Shown here: positions 33,401 to 42,603 of the stretch, piece by piece
Layout: each line of letters starts with the position of its first letter
Numbering within the stretch: the stretch's first letter is position 1
NCBI RefSeq assembly: GCF_000003815.2
Contig: NC_049985.1
Coordinates: 8,890,251-8,954,250 of the forward strand
Source: Branchiostoma floridae
Lineage: Eukaryota > Chordata > Leptocardii > Amphioxiformes > Branchiostomatidae
Reading direction: 5' to 3'
DNA length: 64,000 bases
The notes under the pieces: generated by a model
Seen by the model: only the letters and a program-made list of their open reading frames with translations
Databases searched by the model: none
Told to the model about the DNA's origin: nothing
Program-made: the position numbers and the translations under genes

Positions 33401-36400
33401 CATCAGTATATACGTGGATATCCTGAGTTCTTGCCTTTAAATACCAACTTGGTTCTTTGTACCTGGTGATGCCCAGGGGTTAATATTTACGGTACGAACA
33501 GATATGGAACTATATGACACATATGTTATATATAGAACAGGTATAATGCAATTGTTTGTTTACAGTGGCTTATTTTTCCTATTTCCGGTTCCGGTCTTGC
33601 AGGACATGATCAGTGAGATGGACGCGGACGGTAGCGGTTGCATCGACTTCCCAGAATTCCTCATGGTTATGGCGCGAAAACAACGGGAACAAGACAACGA
33701 AAAGGAGATCAGAGAGGCCTTCAGGGTCTTTGATAAAGACGGCAACGGTAGGGCATCTTCTTAGAAAATTAAGACTCATCAAAGTAGTTTTGTGGTGTTT
33801 GCATGGAGGTTTGAGGTGTTTTTTTAATAATTTGGTCTTGGTTGTAATCTTATCTTTTCTGACGCTACGTGAGAGGTCATTATCAACGACAATCGGGTAA
33901 TCTATATCCGCTGTTTTAAAAACGTGTTATCTAGATATATGAAGTCGATGGACGGTGCACGTGGTTTCAAGCTGAGATTAACTAATTATTAGCGTATTGA
34001 AATATTGCAGTTTGAAACCTCCATTAGTTGACAAAATACCCGGTATCTAAAAATAACGTATATAGGTTACTCCGCGGATAAAAGTGAACTTGCGCTACGT
34101 CCCTACGTCATTTGTCCTTCCAAACAAGACCATACAATTCTGTCGACTTCTTTACAAGCTTGTATGTTGGAAATCAATGCATAACAAAACGTTTCAAAAT
34201 TCCATCAGCCCATTTTTTATTAAAGATTGTATCATCACCTAACATACAAACAACTCCAACTAAAATGTACCCACGGAATCTTCTCACACTAGATTAGAAA
34301 AAGCAATATGATGTACACATCAAAGCATTCTCGGTACCCCGCTTATTACTCCTTTTTTACATAGTCATAAACATCGGTGGCTCTGTTTTAAGTTTCTACT
34401 ATCAACAGGTCAATAAACATGGCTACCATGGTATGTACATCAATTAGATTATAGAAACAAAAAAATGGACACAAATCCCATTAATGTCACCCTTGTCCCC
34501 ATTAATGTCAGGCATCTGAGTGTTCCTCATTACATGGAGACAACGTGTTACAATATCTATATAATAATCTTTCTCTTTGCCATAAATACTGACTTTGACC
34601 CAAATTACATGTACATGAATAAACAATTATCCCAAAACCTTACATATCATAACATTGACCAAAGAATCCTATCATACATTCTTACATAAATTAATATTTC
34701 TATTTTCATTTTTGAATCATTTTCAAGAGTGTTGATTTGATTGACAATTGATTATTTCCATACACTATACTGGTCGTGATACTGTACTGTTCAGTTCATG
34801 CGACCCTGTTGCTCTGGGTTCTGTGCTGTACGTAGTCTTTCCAAAAGGGATATCTGGCAAGGCTGCCAATCTTTGTAATGGAGGCTTAACCCATTCGTGC
34901 CAAGAAATGTTCTATCTTAACTAGTAGTTGGTGGAACGGTTTCACATGACGCCTCTGGACACTTCCCATCGTCACTTGCACCGGAAGATGAATGGGAAGG
35001 CGATGACACCGACTGGTGAGACCCCGCTGGAGATGGGACGCCATCACTCGATCCGGATCCTCTGTTGTTGATCCCCGACTTCTCACCTCGCGTGCCCAGC
35101 AGGTTAAAGAGGTTACTGTAGACTTCTGATAGCTGGTGAGGGTGACTCTGCATGTGCTTGTGGACGTGCTCTGCGTCTGTGGCAGTGAATGGGCAGTGGG
35201 GGCACTTGTACGGTTTGGCTTCGTGCTGGTGTTTGAGGTGGCGACTGAGTTGTCCCTTCGTTCTGGAGCCGTAGCCGCAGATGGTGCAGCGGAACGGGCG
35301 CTCGTCGGTGTGCGTGCGGATGTGGTCGGAGAGATTCCTCCTATCGGCCGCCGCGTACGGGCATTCCCGACACTGGTACGGCTTCTCGCCTGTGTGCACG
35401 CGGACGTGGCGGAGCAAGTTGCGCTTCCGAGTCGTGGTGTAGCTACACTGTGAACACTTCCAGGGCTTCTCTCCGCTGTGCAGCCGCATGTGCTCCACGA
35501 TGTCCTTCTTGTCGAAGGCGCCGAAGTCGCAATGTGGACAGCGATGAGGTCTCTGCTTCTGATGAATCTTCAGCACGTGTCGCACCAGCATGCGTTTTTG
35601 AGGCGCCCGATAGGCGCACAGGTCACAGGCGAACGGTTTTTCTCCGGTGTGGCATCTTTGATGTCGGTCGAGATCTGTTTTCTTCAAGGTGGCGAAGCTG
35701 CACAAGTCGCACTTATATGGACGTTCTCCTGCGTGCCTTTGCATGTGTTCTTGAAGATGGTGGCTGACTCGGGCGGCGTACGGACAATGGGGGCATTTGT
35801 ACGGCCTTTCGTCCGTGTGCTTCCGGACGTGTCGATTCATGTTCCCCTGCACACTGCTTTTATAGTCGCAATGAGGACACTGGTAGCAGTTGTCACTGTG
35901 CGCGGTCCTCTTGTGGCTTTGCAGACGAGAGCTCGAAACTGTCTGATAGGTGCAGGATTCGTGTGGACACTTGTGCATGCGCTGGCCGGTGTGTTCGTGC
36001 ATGTGGTCTTCCAGACACTTCTTGTCCTCGCATACTTTCAGACAGATGGAGCACTCTAGCTTCTCTCGGTGCTTTCTTATGTGAGCAAGCTTCTTCTGCT
36101 TTGACGTGGTGAAGAAGTTGCAAGGCGTGCAGCGGAAGAAATGGACATTAAGTGGCTGAGCACTCAACGCCTTCTTAGGTGACTCCTTCTTGTCCATTGT
36201 GTTGCTGTGTTGCTTTGATTCGGCCGTGTCTCCTGGAGCAGAGGCTGTTGATTTTACTTGATCAGGTTCTGGAGACGTGACACTTTTATGGTCTTTAACC
36301 TTTCGCTCTTCTGGTGACATCTCTAATGCCTTCTCAGCAGGTAAGACTGTCCGTGAGGTTTCGTTATTTGCATTGACGTCGTCTTTTGACTCTGCCTGAA

Positions 36401-39400
36401 GTGGAGTGGTGGCTTCTTCTTTACTTTCACTCTGATGACTGGGGACTGAAACTTTTCCAGCCAAATCTTCGACCTCATCCATACTGGTGTAGTCAGAATC
36501 AATCGTTGATCTGCTTGTATGTTCACTATCGCTGGGTGTTTCTTCGTTCTTCGGTTCACTTGATGTTTCTATTTCAATATTCGCTGTTGAACTGCTGGTA
36601 AAACATTTGTACTGCGCCGGGAACAGAGACCTGAACCAGTTTTCTGCAAAGCTTGGGTCTTGCTTCTGCTTGTCTCCCATCTTGTTCATCAGGTCCTGTA
36701 GCCGCTGCCACCACAGCTTGCTCCCGACATCATGACATGGTATAGCCTCCAGGTTTGCCTGTTTCTGGTCGGCATCGCCAAGTGGTTGGCTCTGTCCTTG
36801 GCTTCCCGTTAAGTCTTCTGTTTGCTCCTCCACATCATTGTCTTGACGGAGTTGATTTTGTTCTGGCTGTTTTTCTTGATTCTGATGCTGTTCCACCTCA
36901 ATCTGATACAGATGGTTTCGTTTTTTCTGCCCTTCATCCTGTCCGTTTGTCTGTATCCCATGCTGATGTCTTTTGTCTGGCTGTTCTGCTATTTGAGAAC
37001 TTGGGCTCAGGTTTCTTGTCGATCGCTTGAGACCGGGTTTCGGTCCGCGTTTCTGCGGGACGGCTTTCTGTCTCTTCCGCTGCTGCTTGATGGTGGTGGA
37101 GATGGCGGACATCCGTGCGAGCTCCAGTGAGGAGCGAGGAGACGGTTCTTGCTCCGCCCGTGCTTCTGGGGCGCTGTATTCCACGGCGGCTGGCTGGTTT
37201 GGGTGCCAGGTGCCACCCCTCAGGTACTCCGGCACTCGGCCGAGCCGGTGGTAGCTAGCACCAGTCGCGTCGCCGTTGTCCTGTTGAGATGGCGTCGCGT
37301 CGCCGTTGTCCTGTTGAGAGCGCGTCGTCTCACAGGTGTCTTGTGGGGCGATCAGCTGCCGGTGAGAAGCAGTAGACATCTCATCGCTTGGTTTGCCTGG
37401 TTGGCAACGAATCCGCCTTTGTGCTTTGTTGCTTGGAGTGGGTTGGGTAGGACAAGATGACGCCTCTGGTCCAACTTGTGAAGGAGGCAAATGCTCTGTA
37501 TTTGGAGAAGGAATGAGCGTTGGTGGATTTGGTTGGCTTGCGATGAAAACCTTCATTTGTTCACCATTACAAGTGGGAAAGGCCTGTCCGTTGGTCAATT
37601 GTGGCTGCATGATTGGGAGGACCATAGCAAAATTACCAGGTGTCAAATCGTGTAGTTCTGTTGATCTTGGCTCCACTCGGGGTATGCCACCAGACGTGGG
37701 TGACTTACGTCTGACTTGTATCAGTGGAGGGGGTGCCCGCGGCATGACTGGGGCGATCACGTGGCGCTGAGTTGCCGGAAGCTGAGAGACAGTGACCGCT
37801 GTCGCTGGGCTTTGGTTACCCGGACTCTGGCCGTGCCCTGAGGAGGTCGCCACCTGTGCAGTCCGCTGCACGGCCGGAGTTGGTGGTGGTGTGGACTTCC
37901 GGAGATCTATCGGTGCCTCGTCCGCGTTCCGTCTCGGCTTGGTCGTCAAGTCCAGGGGGATGCTGCTGGTCTGTTCAGTACCTGGGACCTGGGGGCTAAG
38001 CTTCGGCACGACCGCGGCCGGATGCGCGATGCCGAGTTGAAGTTGAAAGCGCCTTTCGGCGTCTTCCAACGACATTCGCATCCGTTTCAAGGGCGACGGA
38101 AAGGCTGCAGTCCTGCCGTCGCGATTCCCCGGGTTTTGGACCCTGACTTTATGCGTGCTGACGTGACGTAGGAAGTCTAACTCTGAGTTGGTCTGGAAGT
38201 CGCAGTCGCTACAGGTGATCAGCGTGGCGCTGTGGGTGTGAGAGTGACTCAGCAGGGTCGGCGTGTTCTGGAACTGACCCGTGCGAGGGGCCATCGACCG
38301 CTCACCCTCAACCCTCAGCTGATTCATATCCATGAACGCCATTGCGGACATCTGCAAGATAGAACACGTTTCATCGTAAATATATAGGGCAACTGCATGT
38401 AGTCAAGGAACATTAACTGTAAAATATCATGGCTGTACATGTAGGCACTTATAAAAAAATGTCATATACTAGCACTGCTCATCATTTGCCTTTACCCACT
38501 TTACTTCAGTATGTAATTATATAATTACTAACCGCATGGCTGACTAGATACTATGGTGGGCAATAAACACGTACAAGTGATATGGACAGGGTACGACTGA
38601 CACTAATAAATAAATCCGTTCAGAAGAGGTTGTCCTGATAGCAGAAACACCGTGGCTAGTGTCTGTAGTCAAACACGTGACCACGCTACAACCGGTCAGT
38701 CAACTTTTGGCGTGAGTAAGAGTTATGACAAATTGTTACTGGGTCAAAGGCCACAATCCCCTATTAGCTTCTTATTCTTTGGCACTGTGAAATAGATCAA
38801 ATCTTTCTCTATTTTGGTCCAATATTGCCATATTCCTCACATATGTTCTAAATTTGCAGACAAGTGTTGTACCAGTCTTCATGTTAAGGGTTGACAGACA
38901 ATCCAATTTACTAAGGACGTAGACAAGTATTAAAACTGCTGCAAATTACAGGCCAATTATCTCACCGTAGTTACTTCAGCTGAGAAGTAAGCACCACTGT
39001 TACTTTAAGATATACGTCAGAAAACCTCGCAAATATTTCTCCATATTATCTCTAACTTAGTGCCAGAAATAGCATTGGGCTCACTAGTTTGGTAACAATT
39101 TGGTAGTCGTTAAAATTACAATCAACCAGATAAGTAAACATACTTTTGCAACACCTATGCCAAGCGCCCCAAGTCCCTGTACCACAATACATTTAACGTT
39201 AGATCTTACAAGCTTGCAATCATTAACGCAATGTGAAAGGAGAGAAAGCTGAAAGCCCCCGACATGACCTACCTTGACGATTGACGGACTCGCCATGCTG
39301 AAGAACAGACGTGCTGAGACTCAGGGTCGTGTACATGTGGACGGAAATGACGTGGAGGTCAGTGGTGTGGTCCGTGTGACCAGTCCTTCCAAGAAATTAT

Positions 39401-42400
39401 CTGATGTCACCCAAGGCTGCGATGGTTCTCTTGTTTGCCACGCAGTCCCGGACTGAATTAGAGATATCACGTCATTTAGAACTTCAGGTGAAATGGACTC
39501 TTGAGCTAGGTCATTGCACAATTTTACGTTTCATTAATTTCCCTGCATTTTGTCGCAAACAAACTTCAACCGAGGTTCATTTGAAACATGCACAAAAGGC
39601 ACAGTGCTGGCCCGATGTCAAATTTTAGACAATTTCGGGAAGAACCAGACGGAAAAGTTGACAAGCCTACATCCATGATGTGTAATTTTTACGTGTTGAT
39701 CTCAAGCACAAGACAGGGCTATCACATTGCGTTCATGTGTTGGGACTATCAAAACACTGCACACTTCGATGGCTAAAAGATGGAATACCTTCATGAGTCA
39801 AGTAGCGGTGATAACACACATTTATATTCTGTATGAAAAGAGCCGATCTCTTACTAGACTACTGTCATCACGATCTATTATGGAAACAACTAAAAGATAT
39901 CTTAACATGTTGTTTCAAGGACTGTCCAAGATGTACGGCACGGCACATGACAACACTAATGGAACCGCCCCCGCCAAATTCTATCAGCGGAACCAGGTAC
40001 CAAAACAGAAAAGACTCAAGAGGTCCCCCTTGAGATAAGAAAGGCATAACATTTACAGAGAGCCATCTCCTTACCGATTGGAACTGTCCGGTGTGATGCT
40101 GGGACGTCGTCGTCTATAAACGCTGTGTTGTAGAGAAGTCTAAGGAGAACATCCGCCAACGACAACAGCCCGTGCTCATGTGGGACGGGAAGGTTGGCAA
40201 AGCTGTTGAAGGAATTCACCTGCTGACCGATGGCGATATGACCAACTCATTAGCATAGCAGATCTATGAATTGTCTAATCAGGGGAACAACGAGAAAACA
40301 TTCGTTGAAAGCAACTTAAGCACGCATGCATTTGTGCCAAAAAAAGTTCAATTACCATCTCTAGTTGTCCAGATAATGATTTTCTTTTGTGTTCTTTTAA
40401 GTTGACCTTGAATTCTCGCATGCGGCGTTATGTATTGCCCAAATTACCCCCCACCAAACAGTGCACCGACCCTGTACTCAGTTGGTAGTGTTGTCGTAGA
40501 TATCGTTCATCATGGGAATGTTTATAACCTACTTGATCACGAAGCATGTCCAGGAGAAACAATAGACACTTTTTGGTTTTCAGAGCTTAGCCCGGGGCTC
40601 TCTTGACACATGAAACAATTTTCGACGTTGTATAATCACTATTCTTTACTTAAGTCTATCCTTGCAATAGACAATGCATCTTCAACTTTTTTCTTAAAAG
40701 ATTTGGATTGTGAGTTAAGGCATGGGACTGATGTATATGATGTACGGATTGTTTAAAGTGTCCCGATGCCTTCCATGTGGTTCGGTTAGTCATTACGCTG
40801 AACATTTCAAAATGCCAACGCAGGGTATTATTTTCCCTCCGGCGGAAACTATTAAGTGTGTATAACTATACCGCGCGCTCACATCTGGACGAAATACCCT
40901 GCATTTCTCTTAAACTTGTTATGTAGACACTTCGATTTGTATGTATTATATACAGTTGTTCGCGAAAACTAGAAGGATATTGAAACCAGTACGTTATTTT
41001 TCTTACCTTTTGCTACCGTTGAGCGTACAAACAGTTTTCAGAAAAAACTTTTCGTTTTGTGTCCAAATTAAATATACACACTTTACAACCGATCATTCTT
41101 CATCTGATATTACCGGAATCATATGTAAATACCAACATAAGGCAAAAGTAGGTACTGTGTGTTTCTAGCGTGCGTGCCTTTCACCAGAACGAAGACAACA
41201 TTTTTGCCTTCCGGCTACTGTAGGACAATTGCTTACGATTAAACTGGGCAAAAGCCACTTTGAAGACTGTACATGTGCTTCAAACCATACTTCTAACGTT
41301 GCTAGTATGTATATACACACTGTCTGAAGCTGTTATGGTTAAGTTTCCATTTAGGCATTGGTCTATTGATACAGACATATTGTTACACGTCATCTGTACG
41401 GTCTGTGAAAAAAAGTTGTAATAAAAAGGCGTCCCAGGTGATTTATAATTACCAACGAGGTGTCTTCATAATGCACTATAAATCACTATTTTTGCAGTCT
41501 GCAGAGGATGTCATCCATAAAATTTACTTGTTGTGGCGTTAGGATATATTTCTGACCAGACTCACGCCGGCAATCTGCGGAGTTCCCCACATTCGTGTCC
41601 GATGACCCCAGAACAGACAGGTCGCGTCGGCAGCTGTGAAACTAAGCCACCATAAATAACGCAGTATCAGTAACAGTCACGATAACTAGAGCAACTTTTA
41701 ATTGCTAGACACGTAGGACATGAAAGAAAACGTGATATTCTTAACGCTGACTATGAACATTGCAGTCAGTACATTGTCTGCATCTTTTTATGCATCTGTG
41801 CTAGCCTGGGCATGTGGGTACCATCCGGAAAGTTCAATCCGACGTTTATTATACACTATATACAGACGATTCTTGCTCCGTCTTTTTAGCTTTACACTAA
41901 CGTTATATACATTCGCTTATCTGTTATTCCAGAAGCGAACATAGGAGCGAACTGTTACCCGAATAGTACCCTGGCTACGTCTGTGCAGCATCCGTGTCCA
42001 AAAAAGTACAAACTTGATATAAACGAAACAATGCCCAAAGTGATCATGACATCCCTTGATATGGTTGTGTCCCCTTCTCACCCCCCTCTCCCCCTTTATT
42101 CCGTGCAGGTTTCATCACCGCCTCCGAGCTGAGGGTGGTGATGGCAAACCTCGGCGAGAAGCTCAGTGACGAGGAGCTGGAGGAGATGATAGATGAAGCA
42201 GACATAGACGGAGACGGGCACATAAACTATGACGAGTTCTATTTGATGATGAAACCCGGTGCCAATTAGGTAGACATCCCCGCACCTCGCTCGTTGGGCC
42301 GTGGCAGTGTGGCTGAGCAATAAACTGCTTCTGTGATTATTCTAATTGCAGCTTTATCCAGATGCGCTATGGCGATGGCACGTTCTCGGCAACAAGGAAC

Positions 42401-42603
42401 TAATATATGCTGACACGCCGTGTAACAGGTCTTTGTGGTATTTTCCAGGTTTCATCACAGCATCAGAGTTGAGGGTAGTGATGGCGAATCTCGGGGAGAA
42501 GTTGAGCGACGAGGAAGTTGACGAAATGATAGACGAGGCAGACATCGACGGGGACGGACACATCAACTACATGGAGTTCTACCATATGATGTCCAAACAA
42601 TGA
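27275..42603 (+). CDS. Calmodulin-like EF-hand gene with alternative terminal exons
   Basis: The coding parts are two candidate first exons (27275-27430; 31349-31498, possibly from 31163), one middle exon (33603-33747) and two candidate last exons (42109-42269; 42449-42603). The junctions are phase 0 after ...LQ and phase 1 after DKDGNG, which are the calmodulin intron positions. Any first exon joins any last exon in frame, giving 149-153 residues, the calmodulin length. All four EF-hand loops keep acidic residues at loop positions 1, 3 and 12 (DKDGSG, DADGSG, DKDGNG, DIDGDG). The protein should be a cytosolic or nuclear Ca2+ sensor that binds targets as calmodulin does. It is clearly diverged from canonical calmodulin, with substitutions such as cysteine in EF2 (DADGSGCID). 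The last intron contains a complete zinc-finger gene on the other strand. Whether the terminal exons are truly alternative is inferred from the single middle exon. Confidence 0.88.
27431..31162 (+). other. Intron or inter-exon DNA between first exons A and B
   Basis: No second copy of the middle exon or another gene was found on either strand. A diverged tandem-like series near 29040-29360 repeats atttgcat and attaatgacaaa phrases. The absence of a middle exon here is the main argument that exons A and B share the one at 33603. Confidence 0.5.
29040..29360 (+). repeat. Diverged tandem-like repeat, about 130-145 bp unit
   Basis: About three degenerate units contain atgcaaat or atttgcat, then attaatgacaaa, then tcaggaatttca or taggaatttca. 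It is noncoding. Confidence 0.4.
31163..31498 (+). CDS. Calmodulin-like first exon B, with possible N-terminal extension
   Basis: The conserved part starts at Met 31349 ([18 protein letters not shown]) with EF1 loop [12 protein letters not shown], ending FPEIQ before donor CAG|GTAATA. The same frame is open upstream to an ATG at 31163. That would add 62 residues rich in Ser, Thr and Arg, with a single acidic residue (D49). Read literally, the extension resembles an organelle-targeting or disordered leader. It may equally be 5' UTR that happens to be open. The 31349 start gives the standard 149-residue length with last exon B. Confidence 0.85.
31500..33602. other. Intron between first exon B and the shared exon
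   Basis: No gene or further EF-hand exon is seen. Frames present are short and lack motifs. Confidence 0.5.
33603..33747 (+). CDS. Calmodulin-like shared middle exon (EF2 and start of EF3)
   Basis: Acceptor GTCTTGCAG|GACATGATC, then [36 protein letters not shown] and RVFDKDGNG, ending at donor AACG|GTAGGG in phase 1. It supplies the EF2 loop ([12 protein letters not shown]), the central linker and the first half of the EF3 loop. It is the only copy in the window. Confidence 0.92.
33748..34916. other. Intron of the calmodulin-like locus, 3' of the zinc-finger gene
   Basis: No exon is seen. The portion nearest 34916 should include the 3' UTR of the minus-strand zinc-finger gene. The rest is AT-rich. 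Confidence 0.5.
34917..38351 (-). CDS. C2H2 zinc-finger protein, main coding exon
   Basis: One large exon encodes 1,144 residues. A lone C2H2 finger lies near residues 45-70 ([18 protein letters not shown]). A long low-complexity region rich in Pro, Ser, Gln, Glu and Lys follows. Twelve consecutive C2H2 fingers then span about residues 740-1070, many joined by TGEKP/TDERP-type linkers. One has a C-x4-C start (HKCPHESC). The Ser/Gly-rich end is short. The protein is expected to be nuclear and to bind DNA, with the pattern seen in REST, ZFP64 or ZNF513-like polydactyl factors, but I cannot name an orthologue. The exon begins right after the acceptor TTCTATCTTGCAG, so 38351 is exon-bounded and the upstream TTG seen in the open frame is intronic. 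The gene lies wholly inside the last intron of the calmodulin-like locus, on the opposite strand. Confidence 0.92.
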   Translation of the reverse strand: MSAMAFMDMNQLRVEGERSMAPRTGQFQNTPTLLSHSHTHSATLITCSDCDFQTNSELDFLRHVSTHKVRVQNPGNRDGRTAAFPSPLKRMRMSLEDAERRFQLQLGIAHPAAVVPKLSPQVPGTEQTSSIPLDLTTKPRRNADEAPIDLRKSTPPPTPAVQRTAQVATSSGHGQSPGNQSPATAVTVSQLPATQRHVIAPVMPRAPPPLIQVRRKSPTSGGIPRVEPRSTELHDLTPGNFAMVLPIMQPQLTNGQAFPTCNGEQMKVFIASQPNPPTLIPSPNTEHLPPSQVGPEASSCPTQPTPSNKAQRRIRCQPGKPSDEMSTASHRQLIAPQDTCETTRSQQDNGDATPSQQDNGDATGASYHRLGRVPEYLRGGTWHPNQPAAVEYSAPEARAEQEPSPRSSLELARMSAISTTIKQQRKRQKAVPQKRGPKPGLKRSTRNLSPSSQIAEQPDKRHQHGIQTNGQDEGQKKRNHLYQIEVEQHQNQEKQPEQNQLRQDNDVEEQTEDLTGSQGQSQPLGDADQKQANLEAIPCHDVGSKLWWQRLQDLMNKMGDKQKQDPSFAENWFRSLFPAQYKCFTSSSTANIEIETSSEPKNEETPSDSEHTSRSTIDSDYTSMDEVEDLAGKVSVPSHQSESKEEATTPLQAESKDDVNANNETSRTVLPAEKALEMSPEERKVKDHKSVTSPEPDQVKSTASAPGDTAESKQHSNTMDKKESPKKALSAQPLNVHFFRCTPCNFFTTSKQKKLAHIRKHREKLECSICLKVCEDKKCLEDHMHEHTGQRMHKCPHESCTYQTVSSSRLQSHKRTAHSDNCYQCPHCDYKSSVQGNMNRHVRKHTDERPYKCPHCPYAARVSHHLQEHMQRHAGERPYKCDLCSFATLKKTDLDRHQRCHTGEKPFACDLCAYRAPQKRMLVRHVLKIHQKQRPHRCPHCDFGAFDKKDIVEHMRLHSGEKPWKCSQCSYTTTRKRNLLRHVRVHTGEKPYQCRECPYAAADRRNLSDHIRTHTDERPFRCTICGYGSRTKGQLSRHLKHQHEAKPYKCPHCPFTATDAEHVHKHMQSHPHQLSEVYSNLFNLLGTRGEKSGINNRGSGSSDGVPSPAGSHQSVSSPSHSSSGASDDGKCPEASCETVPPTTS
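38352..39272 (-). other. Intron of the zinc-finger gene
   Basis: Bounded on the minus strand by donor AAG|GTAGGT at 39272 and acceptor CTTGCAG ending at 38352. AT-rich, with no other feature seen. Confidence 0.65.
39273..39296 (-). CDS. Likely first coding exon of the zinc-finger gene
   Basis: An ATG at 39296 gives MASPSIVK and then donor AAG|GTAGGTCA. It joins the main exon in phase 0 to read [14 protein letters not shown]. An acceptor-like TCTGTTCTTCAG lies two bases upstream of the ATG, so a further noncoding exon may exist. If this exon is skipped, translation can start at the ATG that opens the main exon. Confidence 0.6.
39313..42108. other. Intron of the calmodulin-like locus, 5' of the zinc-finger gene
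   Basis: Should contain the promoter of the zinc-finger gene near its upstream side. One orphan exon-like stretch on the minus strand (40075-40219) is listed separately. Other frames look like chance. Confidence 0.45.
40075..40219 (-). CDS. Orphan exon-like stretch
   Basis: Minus strand: acceptor-like CGGTCAGCAG, then 145 nt open as [17 protein letters not shown]... ending in ...ASHRTVPIG at the strong donor ATCG|GTAAGGAG. It has protein-like composition and ends in phase 1. Splicing to the acceptor near 39298 would shift out of the zinc-finger frame. It could therefore be a 5' noncoding exon of that gene, an exon of an unseen gene, or a captured gene fragment. I do not recognise the protein. 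Confidence 0.35.
42109..42269 (+). CDS. Calmodulin-like last exon A
   Basis: Acceptor TTTATTCCGTGCAG, then completion of EF3 ([20 protein letters not shown]), [20 protein letters not shown] and the end LMMKPGAN. It carries its own AATAAA at 42319-42324, so transcripts can terminate before last exon B. EF4 loop [12 protein letters not shown] is complete. Confidence 0.92.
42319..42324 (+). terminator. AATAAA poly(A) signal of last exon A
   Basis: AATAAA lies 50 bp past the stop of last exon A and 125 bp before last exon B, as expected for an independently polyadenylated terminal exon. Confidence 0.7.
42449..42603 (+). CDS. Calmodulin-like last exon B
   Basis: Acceptor GGTATTTTCCAG, then 51 codons nearly identical to last exon A through the EF4 loop. 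It differs mainly at EEVDEM versus EELEEM and at the end, YHMMSKQ. The EF4 loop is [12 protein letters not shown], whose position 12 is still Glu. The two exons are a clear tandem duplication, 179 bp apart. Confidence 0.92.

Noticed and set aside
34917-38351. Naming the zinc-finger gene REST
   Set aside because: Finger number and spacing are broadly similar, but I see no diagnostic REST terminal repressor motifs, so the gene is left unnamed.
38352-38357. TTG start two codons before the zinc-finger exon
   Set aside because: These bases are the TTGCAG end of the splice acceptor; eukaryotic initiation there is not expected.
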